DNA from: Gemmobacter sp.
GTDB lineage: Bacteria; Pseudomonadota; Alphaproteobacteria; Rhodobacterales; Rhodobacteraceae
NCBI RefSeq assembly: GCF_034676705.1
Contig: NZ_JAUCBS010000011.1
Location: 71,426-135,425 of the forward strand
Direction of reading: 5' to 3'
Length of the DNA: 64,000 bases
This document shows positions 17,027 to 25,288 of the stretch, piece after piece (within the stretch, counting starts at the first letter, position 1; each line of letters starts with the position of its first letter). The notes under the pieces were generated by a model. That model saw nothing but the letters and a program-made list of their open reading frames with translations. It did no database searches and was not told the DNA's origin. The translations under genes and the position numbers were made by a program.

Positions 17027-17464
17027 ATGAATGCACATGATTCCAAAAACGAAGGCACAAAAAACCATGGCGGCCCGATCCTAGAAATCAGGCTGCGCGA
17101 GGATTTTATGAGCCAGCAAACGCAAGCTGACGCTGATAGAGCAAGTCAGATGTTCGATGCCTCGATCCGGCGCTTCGAAACGGCTGACGTCACCCATCTG
17201 ATCGCGGTCTTCGTCTATGCCCAGGACAGTGAGGAAGGCGACCCGGAGATCACCGTCGCGACGCTGGACGAGGTCCAGGAACTCTCTGGCGTAAGATCGG
17301 CCGGGATCCACTACCTCGGCTACGCCGCGATGTTTGACACCGATGCAAGGGAGTACTTTGCGGATTGCGGCGATGATTACAGAGCCATTGCCCTTCAGGA
17401 ACTTGCCGATGAGCTGCGGTCCATCATCTCGCCTGAGGAAAGCGTCACGATGGCGCCGATTTGA
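17027..17464 (+). CDS. Hypothetical protein, intact paralogue of the IS-split gene
   Basis: A 145-residue acidic protein. I choose ATG 17027 because AAAGGA lies 7 nt upstream; the open frame extends to 17003. Shared with the split gene at 10874: FDASIRRFETADVTHLIAVF aligns with FDAAVQHLMTADANQILAVL, GYAAM with GYATT, and ELADELRSII with VMGTQLRSHI. The conserved core is probably one small alpha/beta domain. No function is known; two copies only 5 kb apart in this island suggest amplification. Confidence 0.68.
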   Translation: MNAHDSKNEGTKNHGGPILEIRLREDFMSQQTQADADRASQMFDASIRRFETADVTHLIAVFVYAQDSEEGDPEITVATLDEVQELSGVRSAGIHYLGYAAMFDTDAREYFADCGDDYRAIALQELADELRSIISPEESVTMAPI

Positions 17465-17519
17465 AGATGAACCCGATCGCAGGGGATGCGGAAAGGACCG
17501 TCCAGCGATTTTTCCCGGG

Positions 17520-17714
17520 ATAGACGCGGCTGTGCCGCAACAGGAAGACCAGTTCAACCTTCCCCTGGAAGATGCCGAATTTGCCCAAGGCGTGCTCGAG
17601 GCGGCGCAGGAGAAGGCCGAGGCGGCGATGCAGAGGGCGCGCGGCGAGGAGCCACGCAAGCCCAAGCGCAATCGCGGTCATCTGCCGTCGCATCTACCCC
17701 GGGTCGAGCGGGTA
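17520..17714 (+). pseudogene. tnpC: IS66-family tnpC remnant
   Basis: One frame reads EDQFNLPLEDAEFAQGVLEA and ends RGHLPSHLPRVERV, which is the N-terminal linker of the IS66 TnpC transposase (typically LPLEDxE...LPxHLPRVE). The catalytic part is missing and the frame ends right before the quinone-reductase gene. Confidence 0.65.
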
Positions 17715-17734
17715 GGTCTGACGCGGTGTTCGTT

Positions 17735-18757
17735 CTAGCTGCCCATGTTGGAAGCTTGGTTCCGCCCCCGAACCCGAAGCGTGATCTTGCCGGCGATTTC
17801 ACCCGCCTCCAAGGCGCGGTGGGCGTCGGCGGCCTGATCGAGTGGGTAGGTGCGATCAAGCTGGGGCCGGGTGCGTCCGCTTTCAAAGAGCGGCCAGACA
17901 TGAGTGTGCAGCGCCTGTGCGATGCGCCCTTTTTCCGCAATCGGGCGTGCCCGCAGGGTTGTTCCCGTGATCACTGCGCGCTTGCGCATCATCAGGCCGA
18001 TGTCCAGCTTGACCTCGCGCCCGGCCAGCGAGGCGATATTCACGATGCGTCCCCCGGAGGCCAGCAGATCCAGGTTGCGCGGGAAAAAGTCGCCGGCGCG
18101 CATGTCCAGGATCACGTCCACGCCCTTGCCGCCGGTCGCGTCCTTCAGTGGCTGAACATAGTCGCCCGCGCGATAGTTGATGGCGATTTCCGCGCCCAAC
18201 GACTGGCACAGGCCGATGCGGTCATCCGACGATACGGTGGTGAACACCCGAGACCCCAGCGCATGGGCCAGTTGAATGGCCGTCGTGCCGATGCCGGAGG
18301 TTCCGGCATGGACCAGCACGCTTTCCCCCGGTTTCAGCGCACCGGAGTCGTAGAGGTTGGTCCAGACCGTGAACCACGTTTCCGGAATGACAGAGGCAAG
18401 CGCCAGGTCGAACCCCTGCGGCACCGGCAGCACTTGCGGCGCGGGGGCCGCAACGTATTCGGCGTATCCGCCACCCGACACCAGCGCGCAGACCTGATCG
18501 CCCACCGACAAGCCAGTCACCCCCTCGCCAAGGGCTGCGATGGTGCCCGCGACCTCCAGCCCCGGAATGTCGGTCACGCCGGGGGGCGGGGGATAGTTGC
18601 CCAGCCGCTGGGCAATGTCGGGCCGGTTGACCCCGGCATAGGCGATGGCGATCAGCACTTCGTGCGGGCCGGCGACGGGGCGGGGGCTGCGGGTTAGTTT
18701 CATGACCTCGGGCGGGCCAAAGCCGTCAAGCGTGATGTGGTTCATGTCACTTATCAT
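17735..18757 (-). CDS. PIG3-type NAD(P)H quinone oxidoreductase
   Basis: A 340-residue zinc-free medium-chain reductase. ITLDGFGPPEVMKL at the start, YAGVNRPDIAQRLGNYPPPPG and VHAGTSGIGTTAIQLAHALG (nucleotide-binding loop) are typical of the PIG3/quinone-reductase subgroup. It is the last gene of the long minus-strand operon, 4 nt after the SDR stop. A likely role is NAD(P)H-dependent reduction of an enone or quinone intermediate. Confidence 0.88.
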   Translation of the reverse strand: MISDMNHITLDGFGPPEVMKLTRSPRPVAGPHEVLIAIAYAGVNRPDIAQRLGNYPPPPGVTDIPGLEVAGTIAALGEGVTGLSVGDQVCALVSGGGYAEYVAAPAPQVLPVPQGFDLALASVIPETWFTVWTNLYDSGALKPGESVLVHAGTSGIGTTAIQLAHALGSRVFTTVSSDDRIGLCQSLGAEIAINYRAGDYVQPLKDATGGKGVDVILDMRAGDFFPRNLDLLASGGRIVNIASLAGREVKLDIGLMMRKRAVITGTTLRARPIAEKGRIAQALHTHVWPLFESGRTRPQLDRTYPLDQAADAHRALEAGEIAGKITLRVRGRNQASNMGS

Positions 18758-18761
18758 CTGG

Positions 18762-19535
18762 TCATCCCATGTAGTGTCCGCCGTTGACGTCCATCACCGT
18801 CCCGGTGACGAACCCCGATCCATTGCCGGCATAAAATGAAACAGCATCGGCCACATCCGCCGGCGTGCCGATCCTCCCGGCGGGGATTGCGGCCACATAG
18901 GCGGCATTCGCGGCTGCCCCGGCCTCTTGCGCCATGGGTGTGTCGATGCGGCCGGGGGCGATGCAGTTGGCCGTGATGCCCTGCCCGCCAACCTCGATGG
19001 CCAGAGACCGCGCAAAGGCGACCATGCCGGCCTTGGACGCGGCATAATGCGACCCCGCCACACGCGATCCGGTGCGGGCCGCCTGCGACGACATCATGAT
19101 ATAGCGTCCCCAGCCACGCGCGCGCATCACGGGCAGCGTGGCCTGGCAGATGATGAACGGTGCCGTAAGATTGATGTCCAGCACCCTCTGCCATTCGTCC
19201 AGCGCGGTTTCGGCAATCGGGGCGCGTTTGCCATTGTGCTTGGGCGAAATACCGGCGTTGTTCACCACGATGTCGATACCTTCGCGCTGAGACAGCTGCG
19301 TGATCCGGGGTCCAAGACCGGCAAGGTCGCCCAAATCCAGGACCTCGGCCGCCGCATCCAGACCCTGTGCGGCCAGCCCCTCGGCAGTCGCCCGCACATC
19401 GTCCAGCCGGTCCAGCAGGATCACGCGGTGGCCATCGCGGGCCAGTCGTTCGGCCACGGCAGCGCCGATCCCGCGGGCGGCGCCGGTGATCAGGGCGACA
19501 TGGCCGGTGGGCTGTGGTCTGGAAATGCCAGTCAT
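18762..19535 (-). CDS. SDR family oxidoreductase
   Basis: A 257-residue classical SDR: TGAARGIG cofactor loop, NNAGIS, catalytic Ser in MMSSQAAR and YAASK, and a C-terminal DVNGGHYMG. It resembles 3-oxoacyl-ACP reductase/2-keto-gluconate-type dehydrogenases. The start overlaps the upstream dehydrogenase by 4 nt. It probably oxidises or reduces a hydroxy intermediate of the imported substrate. Confidence 0.9.
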   Translation of the reverse strand: MTGISRPQPTGHVALITGAARGIGAAVAERLARDGHRVILLDRLDDVRATAEGLAAQGLDAAAEVLDLGDLAGLGPRITQLSQREGIDIVVNNAGISPKHNGKRAPIAETALDEWQRVLDINLTAPFIICQATLPVMRARGWGRYIMMSSQAARTGSRVAGSHYAASKAGMVAFARSLAIEVGGQGITANCIAPGRIDTPMAQEAGAAANAAYVAAIPAGRIGTPADVADAVSFYAGNGSGFVTGTVMDVNGGHYMG

Positions 19536-20581
19536 GACAGCGATCCTTGCGTCGGGGGAAATATCATCACCTTGGACGCCGACCGTTCACGCGCCAGGGC
19601 GAAGCCCTCGGTGATGCGATCCAGCGGGAGGCGGTGGGTGATCATCGGGCGCAAGGCCTCGCCATGCCGGGCAAGCAGATCGACCACCGACGCCCAGTCG
19701 GCACGGCGCGAGCCGTGACTGCCCCGGATGGTCAGCTTGCGGCGGACAAGCGTGGTGGGGTTGAAGGTGGCATCGCTGTGGTGGATGCCGGTGGCCACCA
19801 GCACACCTTCGGGGCGCAACAGCGCCAGCCCGTCGGTGATGGAACTGGCACGGCCAGTCGCCTCGAACACCACATCTGCGCTGCCAGCCAGAGCGTGCAG
19901 TTCTGCAGCGCCAGCCGGATCGACCAGATCGGTGACACTGTCAAACCCCAGCGCCCGGCACAACGTTAAGCGGGCGGCATCGTCATGCCCGACAATCACG
20001 ACCTCGGCGGCGCCTGCAAGGCGGGCCATGGCGGCGATCCCCTGACCGATGGTGCCGGGGCCCAGCACGACCACACGGTCGCCAAACCCGACCCCGCCGG
20101 TCGCGACGGCGCGGGCGGCCACACAGAGGGGTTCCGTCAGCGCGCCAAGTTCGAAATCCACCCCGTCTGGCAGGGGAAACAGGCCCTCGGCCCGTGCCAC
20201 GACCAACGGGGCAAAGGCACCGTTTTGCATCAGGCCCAGCGTGCGCTTGTCGGTGCAGTTCTGTTCCTGTCCGCCCGCACAGGCGGCGCAGACTCCGCAG
20301 GGGCTGGACGGCCAGACCGTGACCCGCTGGCCGGGATACAGATCGCGCACATCTGCGCCCACGGCCGCGATGACACCCGCGAATTCATGGCCCAGCGTGA
20401 CAGGCAGCAGCGGCACCATGAATTCGTAGCCTGCCGAGAAATCCTCGACATGCAGGTCCGATCCGCAGATGCCCACCGCCTGAACCCGGATCAGCACCTC
20501 GGTCGGGGCCAGGGGTCCTGGTGCGGGCACCTCGACCAGATCCAGCCCGGGGGCGGGGGTGCGCTTTTGCAAAGCCAGCAT
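19532..20581 (-). CDS. Zinc-dependent medium-chain alcohol/polyol dehydrogenase
   Basis: A 349-residue enzyme with both zinc sites: catalytic (VGICGSDLHVED and LGHEFAG) and structural (CGVCAACAGGQEQNC), plus the NAD loop VVLGPGTIGQG. It is close to threonine/sorbitol dehydrogenases. It is the sixth-from-first unit of the operon after the importer; a hairpin separates it from livJ. Substrate unknown. Confidence 0.9.
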   Translation of the reverse strand: MLALQKRTPAPGLDLVEVPAPGPLAPTEVLIRVQAVGICGSDLHVEDFSAGYEFMVPLLPVTLGHEFAGVIAAVGADVRDLYPGQRVTVWPSSPCGVCAACAGGQEQNCTDKRTLGLMQNGAFAPLVVARAEGLFPLPDGVDFELGALTEPLCVAARAVATGGVGFGDRVVVLGPGTIGQGIAAMARLAGAAEVVIVGHDDAARLTLCRALGFDSVTDLVDPAGAAELHALAGSADVVFEATGRASSITDGLALLRPEGVLVATGIHHSDATFNPTTLVRRKLTIRGSHGSRRADWASVVDLLARHGEALRPMITHRLPLDRITEGFALARERSASKVMIFPPTQGSLS

Positions 20582-20606
20582 CGTTCGGTTCCATCAGAAG
20601 CAGGGA

Positions 20607-20633
20607 CCGGGCAGCACGCAGCGTGCCGCCCGG
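20607..20633. terminator. Hairpin downstream of livJ
   Basis: CCGGGC-A-GCACG / CGTGC-C-GCCCGG with a 3-nt loop, an 11-bp stem with one mismatch. No U-run follows, so it is more likely an mRNA-stabilising or attenuating structure that raises binding-protein levels over the downstream genes. Confidence 0.6.
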
Positions 20634-20652
20634 CAAAGGGAACGCAAGCGGG

Positions 20653-21933
20653 TCAGATCCCGCCGCGCTGCCCCCAGGTCGGCAGCGGGATCGCCTTGAC
20701 CTCGGCAATCCCGAAGGGCGACGGTGCCACGGTGTGGATACGCTTGCCCTGCCACTGGTCAAAGGTCGGGAAGGCCCGGGTGTTGTTCTGGGTCTCGGGG
20801 TCGAACTTGACGCCCCAGCCCACGATGGTCGACCCGATCGGCTTGTCCAGCGCAAGCGCCGCCTCGCGGATCTTGGCGGTGTCCAGCGCGCCGGCGGCGG
20901 GCAGGATGTCCTTGAGCACCGTCCACATCGCGTTGAAGCCCATCCCCGTATGGGCCGAGGGCGCGCGCCCTTCGAACCGCTTGGGATGTTCGTCGTGGAA
21001 GCGGGTGAACAGCGCCGCCGCCTCGGGCGTCAGGCCATCCTTGTTGATATAGACCGAGGTGCCCGCATTCAGGATCCCGTTGACATCATCCCCCAGGGCT
21101 TCGGCGAATTCGTTGACGTTATGCGCCCCGCCATTGCCGATCATCGCCTTGACCTCCAGTCCCGCCTCGCGCGCCTGGCGCCAGAACAGGATGCCGTCGG
21201 GGGTGTATTGGCACACGATCAGCACATCGGGCTGCAGCTGCTTGTAGCGCTGCACCATCGAGGACAGGTCGGTGGTCTTGTAGCTGTAGGACGTCGCATC
21301 GACGATGTTGACGCCCGCGCCGGCCAGCACCTTCTTGGCGCTTTCGCCCACGGCCGAGCCATAGGAGCTGTCTTCATACAGCAGCGCGACCTTCAGCTGG
21401 TTCAGCGGGATGTTCAGCTTGGGGGCGACCTGGTCGATCATGAACTGCGCTGCCCCGCCACCCAGGCCCGAGGCCGGATAGATGAATCGGAACAGGTGCT
21501 TGAACCCGCGCAGCGTGATGTCGTCGGCCACCGCGCCCTGTTCGAAGTAGATCACCTTGTTGCGTTCCGCCACCTGGCTGGCCGCGAACGAGATCGACGA
21601 GGCATAGGAGCCCATGATCACCTTGACCTTGTCGGTGGTGATCAGCCGGGTCGCCTGCGAGGTGGCTTCGGTCGAGGACGGCACATCGGCCACCACCAGC
21701 TCCACCTGCTGGCCGAAGACGCCGCCGTCCTCGTTCACCAGCTGGCGGGCCAGATCGAAGCCGCGCATCACGTCATTGCCCAGCGAGGCCAGCGGCCCCG
21801 ACAGCGGCAGCAGCACGCCGAGCCGCACCGGATCGCCCGCCGCCCAGGCCCGGCTGACAAACGGCGCCGGCAGCGCGGCCGCGCCCGCCGCCAGCAGCGA
21901 CATCTTGGTGAAATTCCGTCTGTTCATGGTCAT
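20653..21933 (-). CDS. livJ: Liv-type ABC transporter substrate-binding protein
   Basis: A 426-residue periplasmic binding protein. The N-terminus NRRNFTKMSLLAAGAAALPA is a twin-arginine export signal. The mature part shows the LivJ/amide-binding pattern (VRLGVLLPLSGPLASLGNDV, later YKQLQPDVLIVCQYTPDGIL). It overlaps livF by 4 nt. It captures the substrate for the importer; these families bind branched amino acids, amides, urea or aromatic and short organic acids. The catabolic neighbours suggest an organic acid rather than leucine. Confidence 0.9.
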   Translation of the reverse strand: MTMNRRNFTKMSLLAAGAAALPAPFVSRAWAAGDPVRLGVLLPLSGPLASLGNDVMRGFDLARQLVNEDGGVFGQQVELVVADVPSSTEATSQATRLITTDKVKVIMGSYASSISFAASQVAERNKVIYFEQGAVADDITLRGFKHLFRFIYPASGLGGGAAQFMIDQVAPKLNIPLNQLKVALLYEDSSYGSAVGESAKKVLAGAGVNIVDATSYSYKTTDLSSMVQRYKQLQPDVLIVCQYTPDGILFWRQAREAGLEVKAMIGNGGAHNVNEFAEALGDDVNGILNAGTSVYINKDGLTPEAAALFTRFHDEHPKRFEGRAPSAHTGMGFNAMWTVLKDILPAAGALDTAKIREAALALDKPIGSTIVGWGVKFDPETQNNTRAFPTFDQWQGKRIHTVAPSPFGIAEVKAIPLPTWGQRGGI

Positions 21934-22658
21934 TGTCGTTTCTCCTCCGCTGAACTCAGACCCAGATAGACCCGGCGGACGTCCTCGTTGCCCTGAAGCT
22001 CTCTCCCGGAACCGGACAGGGCAACGCGGCCGTGCTGGATGACATAGGCGCGGTCGGCCACCGACAGCACCTGATTGACGTTCTGTTCGACCAGAACCAG
22101 CGTGACACCGCGGTCGCGGATGGCCCGGATCGCGTCATAGACGCGCGAGATCATCACAGGCGCCAGGCCCAGCGATACCTCGTCCAGCATCAGAACCTGC
22201 GGCGTCGAAATCAGCCCGCGCGCAATGGCGCACATCTGCTGCTGCCCGCCCGACAGGGTGCCTGCCAGCTGTTGCGAGCGTTCCTTGAGGATCGGAAACA
22301 GCTCGTAGACCTGTTCCAGGTTCTGCGCGAGATTGGGGCGTGCACGCGCCGAATAGGCGCCGATTTCCAGATTGCGCTGCACGGTCAGGCGGGGGAACAG
22401 GCGCCGCCCTTCGGGCACCATGATCAGGCCGCTTTCGACCTGCTGATGGGTGGGCCGGCCTGCCAGCTCTGTTCCGTTCAGCCGGATGCTGCCTTGTGTC
22501 GGACGGATCGCGCCCGAAATGGCGCGCAACAGCGTGGTCTTGCCAGCCCCGTTTGACCCGACGATGGCCACGACCTCGCCCGGCTTGACGTCAAGATCAA
22601 TGCCGAACAGCACCTCGGCATCGCCGTATCCGGCATGAAGATTGCGAACCTCAAGCAT
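21930..22658 (-). CDS. livF: ABC transporter ATPase LivF
   Basis: 242 residues: Walker A GSNGAGKTTLLR, signature LSGGQQQMCAIARGL and Walker B VLMLDEVSLGLAP. It overlaps livG by 8 nt. Energises uptake at the inner membrane. Confidence 0.92.
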   Translation of the reverse strand: MLEVRNLHAGYGDAEVLFGIDLDVKPGEVVAIVGSNGAGKTTLLRAISGAIRPTQGSIRLNGTELAGRPTHQQVESGLIMVPEGRRLFPRLTVQRNLEIGAYSARARPNLAQNLEQVYELFPILKERSQQLAGTLSGGQQQMCAIARGLISTPQVLMLDEVSLGLAPVMISRVYDAIRAIRDRGVTLVLVEQNVNQVLSVADRAYVIQHGRVALSGSGRELQGNEDVRRVYLGLSSAEEKRQ

Positions 22659-23391
22659 CCTCGCCCCCTTCGGCTGCCACGGCCTTGCCCAGATAGGCCT
22701 CGATCACTTCGGGGATCTCCATCACCTCGGCGGGCAAGCCGTCCGCGATCTTCTTGCCGTGATCCAGCACCACGATGCGGTCGCAGATCTGCATCACCGC
22801 ATGCAGGTTGTGTTCGACGAACAGGACCGTCACACCGTCGGCACGCAGCTGGCGCACCAGATCCAGCATCCGGTTCACCTCGGTCGGATTAAGGCCGGCC
22901 ATCACCTCGTCCAGCAGGATCATCTTGGGCTCGGTCGCCAGGGCGCGGGCCACCTCCAGCCTCTTGCGTTCCGCCGTGGTCAGCGAGGATGTGGGCGCCT
23001 CCAGCCGGCTGCCCAGCCCCACCCGCTCTGCCACCCGGCGCGCAGCGGCGCGCGCTGCGGTAATGGCACGGTGGCGCAGAAAGGCCCCGACCTCGATGCT
23101 GTCCTGCACGGTCATCGAATGAAAGACCTGCGGTATCTGAAAGGTGCGGGCCAGACCCAGGCGGCAGGTTTCCTCTGGGGCCATGCCCTCGATACGGCGA
23201 CCGTCAAAGGTGACCTCGCCTTCGGTCGGGGCAAAGACCCCGGCGATCACGTTGAACAGCGTGGTCTTGCCGGCCCCGTTCGGCCCGATCAGACCCAGGA
23301 TCTCGCCTTGCCGGACATCGACCGACACCGCATCCACCGCCACCAGCCCGCTGAACCTCTGCGTGACGCCCCGAATTTGCAGCAGCATCAC
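22651..23391 (-). CDS. livG: ABC transporter ATPase LivG
   Basis: 246 residues: Walker A GPNGAGKTTLFN, the LTTAERKRLEVARAL variant of the signature as usual for LivG, and MILLDEVMAGLNP. It overlaps livM by 4 nt. Second ATPase of the importer. Confidence 0.92.
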   Translation of the reverse strand: MMLLQIRGVTQRFSGLVAVDAVSVDVRQGEILGLIGPNGAGKTTLFNVIAGVFAPTEGEVTFDGRRIEGMAPEETCRLGLARTFQIPQVFHSMTVQDSIEVGAFLRHRAITAARAAARRVAERVGLGSRLEAPTSSLTTAERKRLEVARALATEPKMILLDEVMAGLNPTEVNRMLDLVRQLRADGVTVLFVEHNLHAVMQICDRIVVLDHGKKIADGLPAEVMEIPEVIEAYLGKAVAAEGGEDA

Positions 23392-24392
23392 GCACCCCTC
23401 CCCGGTTTGGTGCCCCGCAGGCGGCGGCCAATCGATTGCACCAGCCCGATCAGGCCGTTGGGCATCAGGATCACGATCACCATCAGCAGCACACCGTAAA
23501 CCAGCAGGTGCATCCCCGAGGCATACTGGCCAAAGGTTTCCAGCAGGAATTCCCGCAGCGGCAGCGCAATGACCGCGCCGATCACCGGCCCCATCACGGT
23601 GCCGAACCCGCCCAGCAGCGCCATCAGAGGCAGGTCCACCGAAAAGGCCATATTGAAGACCGAGGTCGGCTCGATATACATCACGTATTGCGTCAGCAGC
23701 GTGCCGCCGACCGAGGTGAAGAAGGCCGAGATCAGCAGCGCCATCAGCTTGTAGCGCCGCATTGCGATGCCCGATGCGACCGCCGCCTCTTCGCTGTCGC
23801 GGATCGCCCGCAGATAGGCGCCGATGTAGCTGCGCGACAGGCCCCAGGCGACCAGGGTGACGATCAGCAGGAACACCCCGGCCAGCAGCGCATAAGAGGC
23901 GCGGTCCTCGAAGATCATCCGGCCAAGCCCCGGTTCATAGTTGATCGACAGACCATAGGGGATGTCGACGAACTTGCGCGAATAGACCAGCAGGATGCGG
24001 ATCGTCTCGCCAAAGGCCATGGTGGCCATGGCAAAGAACACCCCGCGCATGCGGAACGCCGGAAAGGCGATCAGCCAGGCCAGGAACATGCTGAGCAGAC
24101 CGCCCGCCACCATGCCGATCCAGGGCGAGACGCCCGCATAGTTGTAAAGCAGGGTCGAGGTATAGCTGCCCACGCCGAAGAACACCGTATGGCCCAGCGA
24201 AAACTGTCCCGCCATACCCCCAACGATGTTCCAGGCCGAGGCCATGCCGGCATAAAGGAACAGCAGAACCAGCATGTTCAGATAGTAGTCGTTGGTCAGC
24301 ACGAAAGGCAGCGCCAGCGTGGCCAGCAGCAGTACGACCGCGCCCAGGCCATCCCGGCGCTGGATGTCGAAATATTCGGTCAGGCGGCTCAT
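23388..24392 (-). CDS. livM: ABC transporter permease LivM
   Basis: 334 residues with about ten hydrophobic segments. The family stretch MASAWNIVGGMAGQFSLGHT is present, as are LLGGFGTVMGPVIGAV and a basic tail (RRLRGTKPGRGA). It overlaps livH by 4 nt. Forms the membrane channel with LivH. Confidence 0.92.
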   Translation of the reverse strand: MSRLTEYFDIQRRDGLGAVVLLLATLALPFVLTNDYYLNMLVLLFLYAGMASAWNIVGGMAGQFSLGHTVFFGVGSYTSTLLYNYAGVSPWIGMVAGGLLSMFLAWLIAFPAFRMRGVFFAMATMAFGETIRILLVYSRKFVDIPYGLSINYEPGLGRMIFEDRASYALLAGVFLLIVTLVAWGLSRSYIGAYLRAIRDSEEAAVASGIAMRRYKLMALLISAFFTSVGGTLLTQYVMYIEPTSVFNMAFSVDLPLMALLGGFGTVMGPVIGAVIALPLREFLLETFGQYASGMHLLVYGVLLMVIVILMPNGLIGLVQSIGRRLRGTKPGRGA

Positions 24393-25273
24393 TTCAGGGT
24401 CTCCTTCTCGGCGCCCTTGACACCCAGCAGGCCATGGGGGCGCACCGCCAGCAGGCCGATCAGCAGGACGAAATGGGTCACTTCCTTGAGATCGGGGGCA
24501 TAGAACCCCACGACGGATTCAATCACCCCCAGCGCCAGCCCGCCCGCGATGGTCCCCACGACCGACCCCAGCCCGCCCAGCACGACGACCACGAATGCCA
24601 CCAGCACGAAGAACGAACCGACCGAGGGAAAGGCGTAGAATGACGGGATCAGCACCGCCCCCGCGATGCCCGTAATGGCAATGCCCAGCCCAAAGGTGAT
24701 GATGAACACCTTTTCCGGGTTGATCCCCATCAGACGGGCGGCGAACAGATCCTGCGATACCGCCTCGATGGCGCGGCCGGTAAAGGTGCGGCGCAGAAAG
24801 GCAACCACCGCCAGCAGGATCACCACTGCGAAGCCAAAGGCGATCACGCGGTCGGTCGGCAAATGGATATTGCCCAGCCGCAGCGCGCTCATCCCCTCGG
24901 GCATGGTCTGCACGGTGCGATAATCGGCTTGCCACAGCATCAGCGCCAGGTTCGACAGCGCGATCGACAGGCCCAGCGTGGTGAACACCTGTGTCATCTC
25001 GGGCTTGTAGATGGTGAAGCGCATGATCCCCAGGTAGAACAGCGCCCCCAGCCCAAAGAACGCGACCCCGATGATCGGCGCGCCCCAATAGGGGTTGATG
25101 CCGGTCAGCGTCATCAGCCAGTAGCCGGCATACATGCCCAGCATCAGGAATTCGCCATGGGCGAAGTTCACAATCTTGGCGACGCCAAAGATCAGATTCA
25201 GCCCCAGCGCGGCCAGCGCATAGACGCCGCCCAGCAGAATTCCCGACAGCAGGAGTTGTAACAGCAGTTCCAT
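24389..25273 (-). CDS. livH: ABC transporter permease LivH
   Basis: 294 residues, seven or eight membrane segments, with FGVAKIVNFAHGEFLMLGMY, SQDLFAARLMGINPEKV and VVVLGGLGSVVGTIAGGLAL, all typical of LivH. It starts 15 bp after the TPP-enzyme stop, so the enzyme and importer share a transcript. Confidence 0.92.
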   Translation of the reverse strand: MELLLQLLLSGILLGGVYALAALGLNLIFGVAKIVNFAHGEFLMLGMYAGYWLMTLTGINPYWGAPIIGVAFFGLGALFYLGIMRFTIYKPEMTQVFTTLGLSIALSNLALMLWQADYRTVQTMPEGMSALRLGNIHLPTDRVIAFGFAVVILLAVVAFLRRTFTGRAIEAVSQDLFAARLMGINPEKVFIITFGLGIAITGIAGAVLIPSFYAFPSVGSFFVLVAFVVVVLGGLGSVVGTIAGGLALGVIESVVGFYAPDLKEVTHFVLLIGLLAVRPHGLLGVKGAEKETLK

Positions 25274-25288
25274 ATGTCCCCGCCTTGG

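Noticed and set aside
20521..21969. 482-codon plus-strand frame opposite livJ
   Set aside because: It is antisense to a well-supported binding-protein gene, has Arg/Gln/His-rich shadow composition and no domain or ribosome-binding site. The same holds for other long antisense frames such as 25274-26794, 43865-45412 and 39711-41516.
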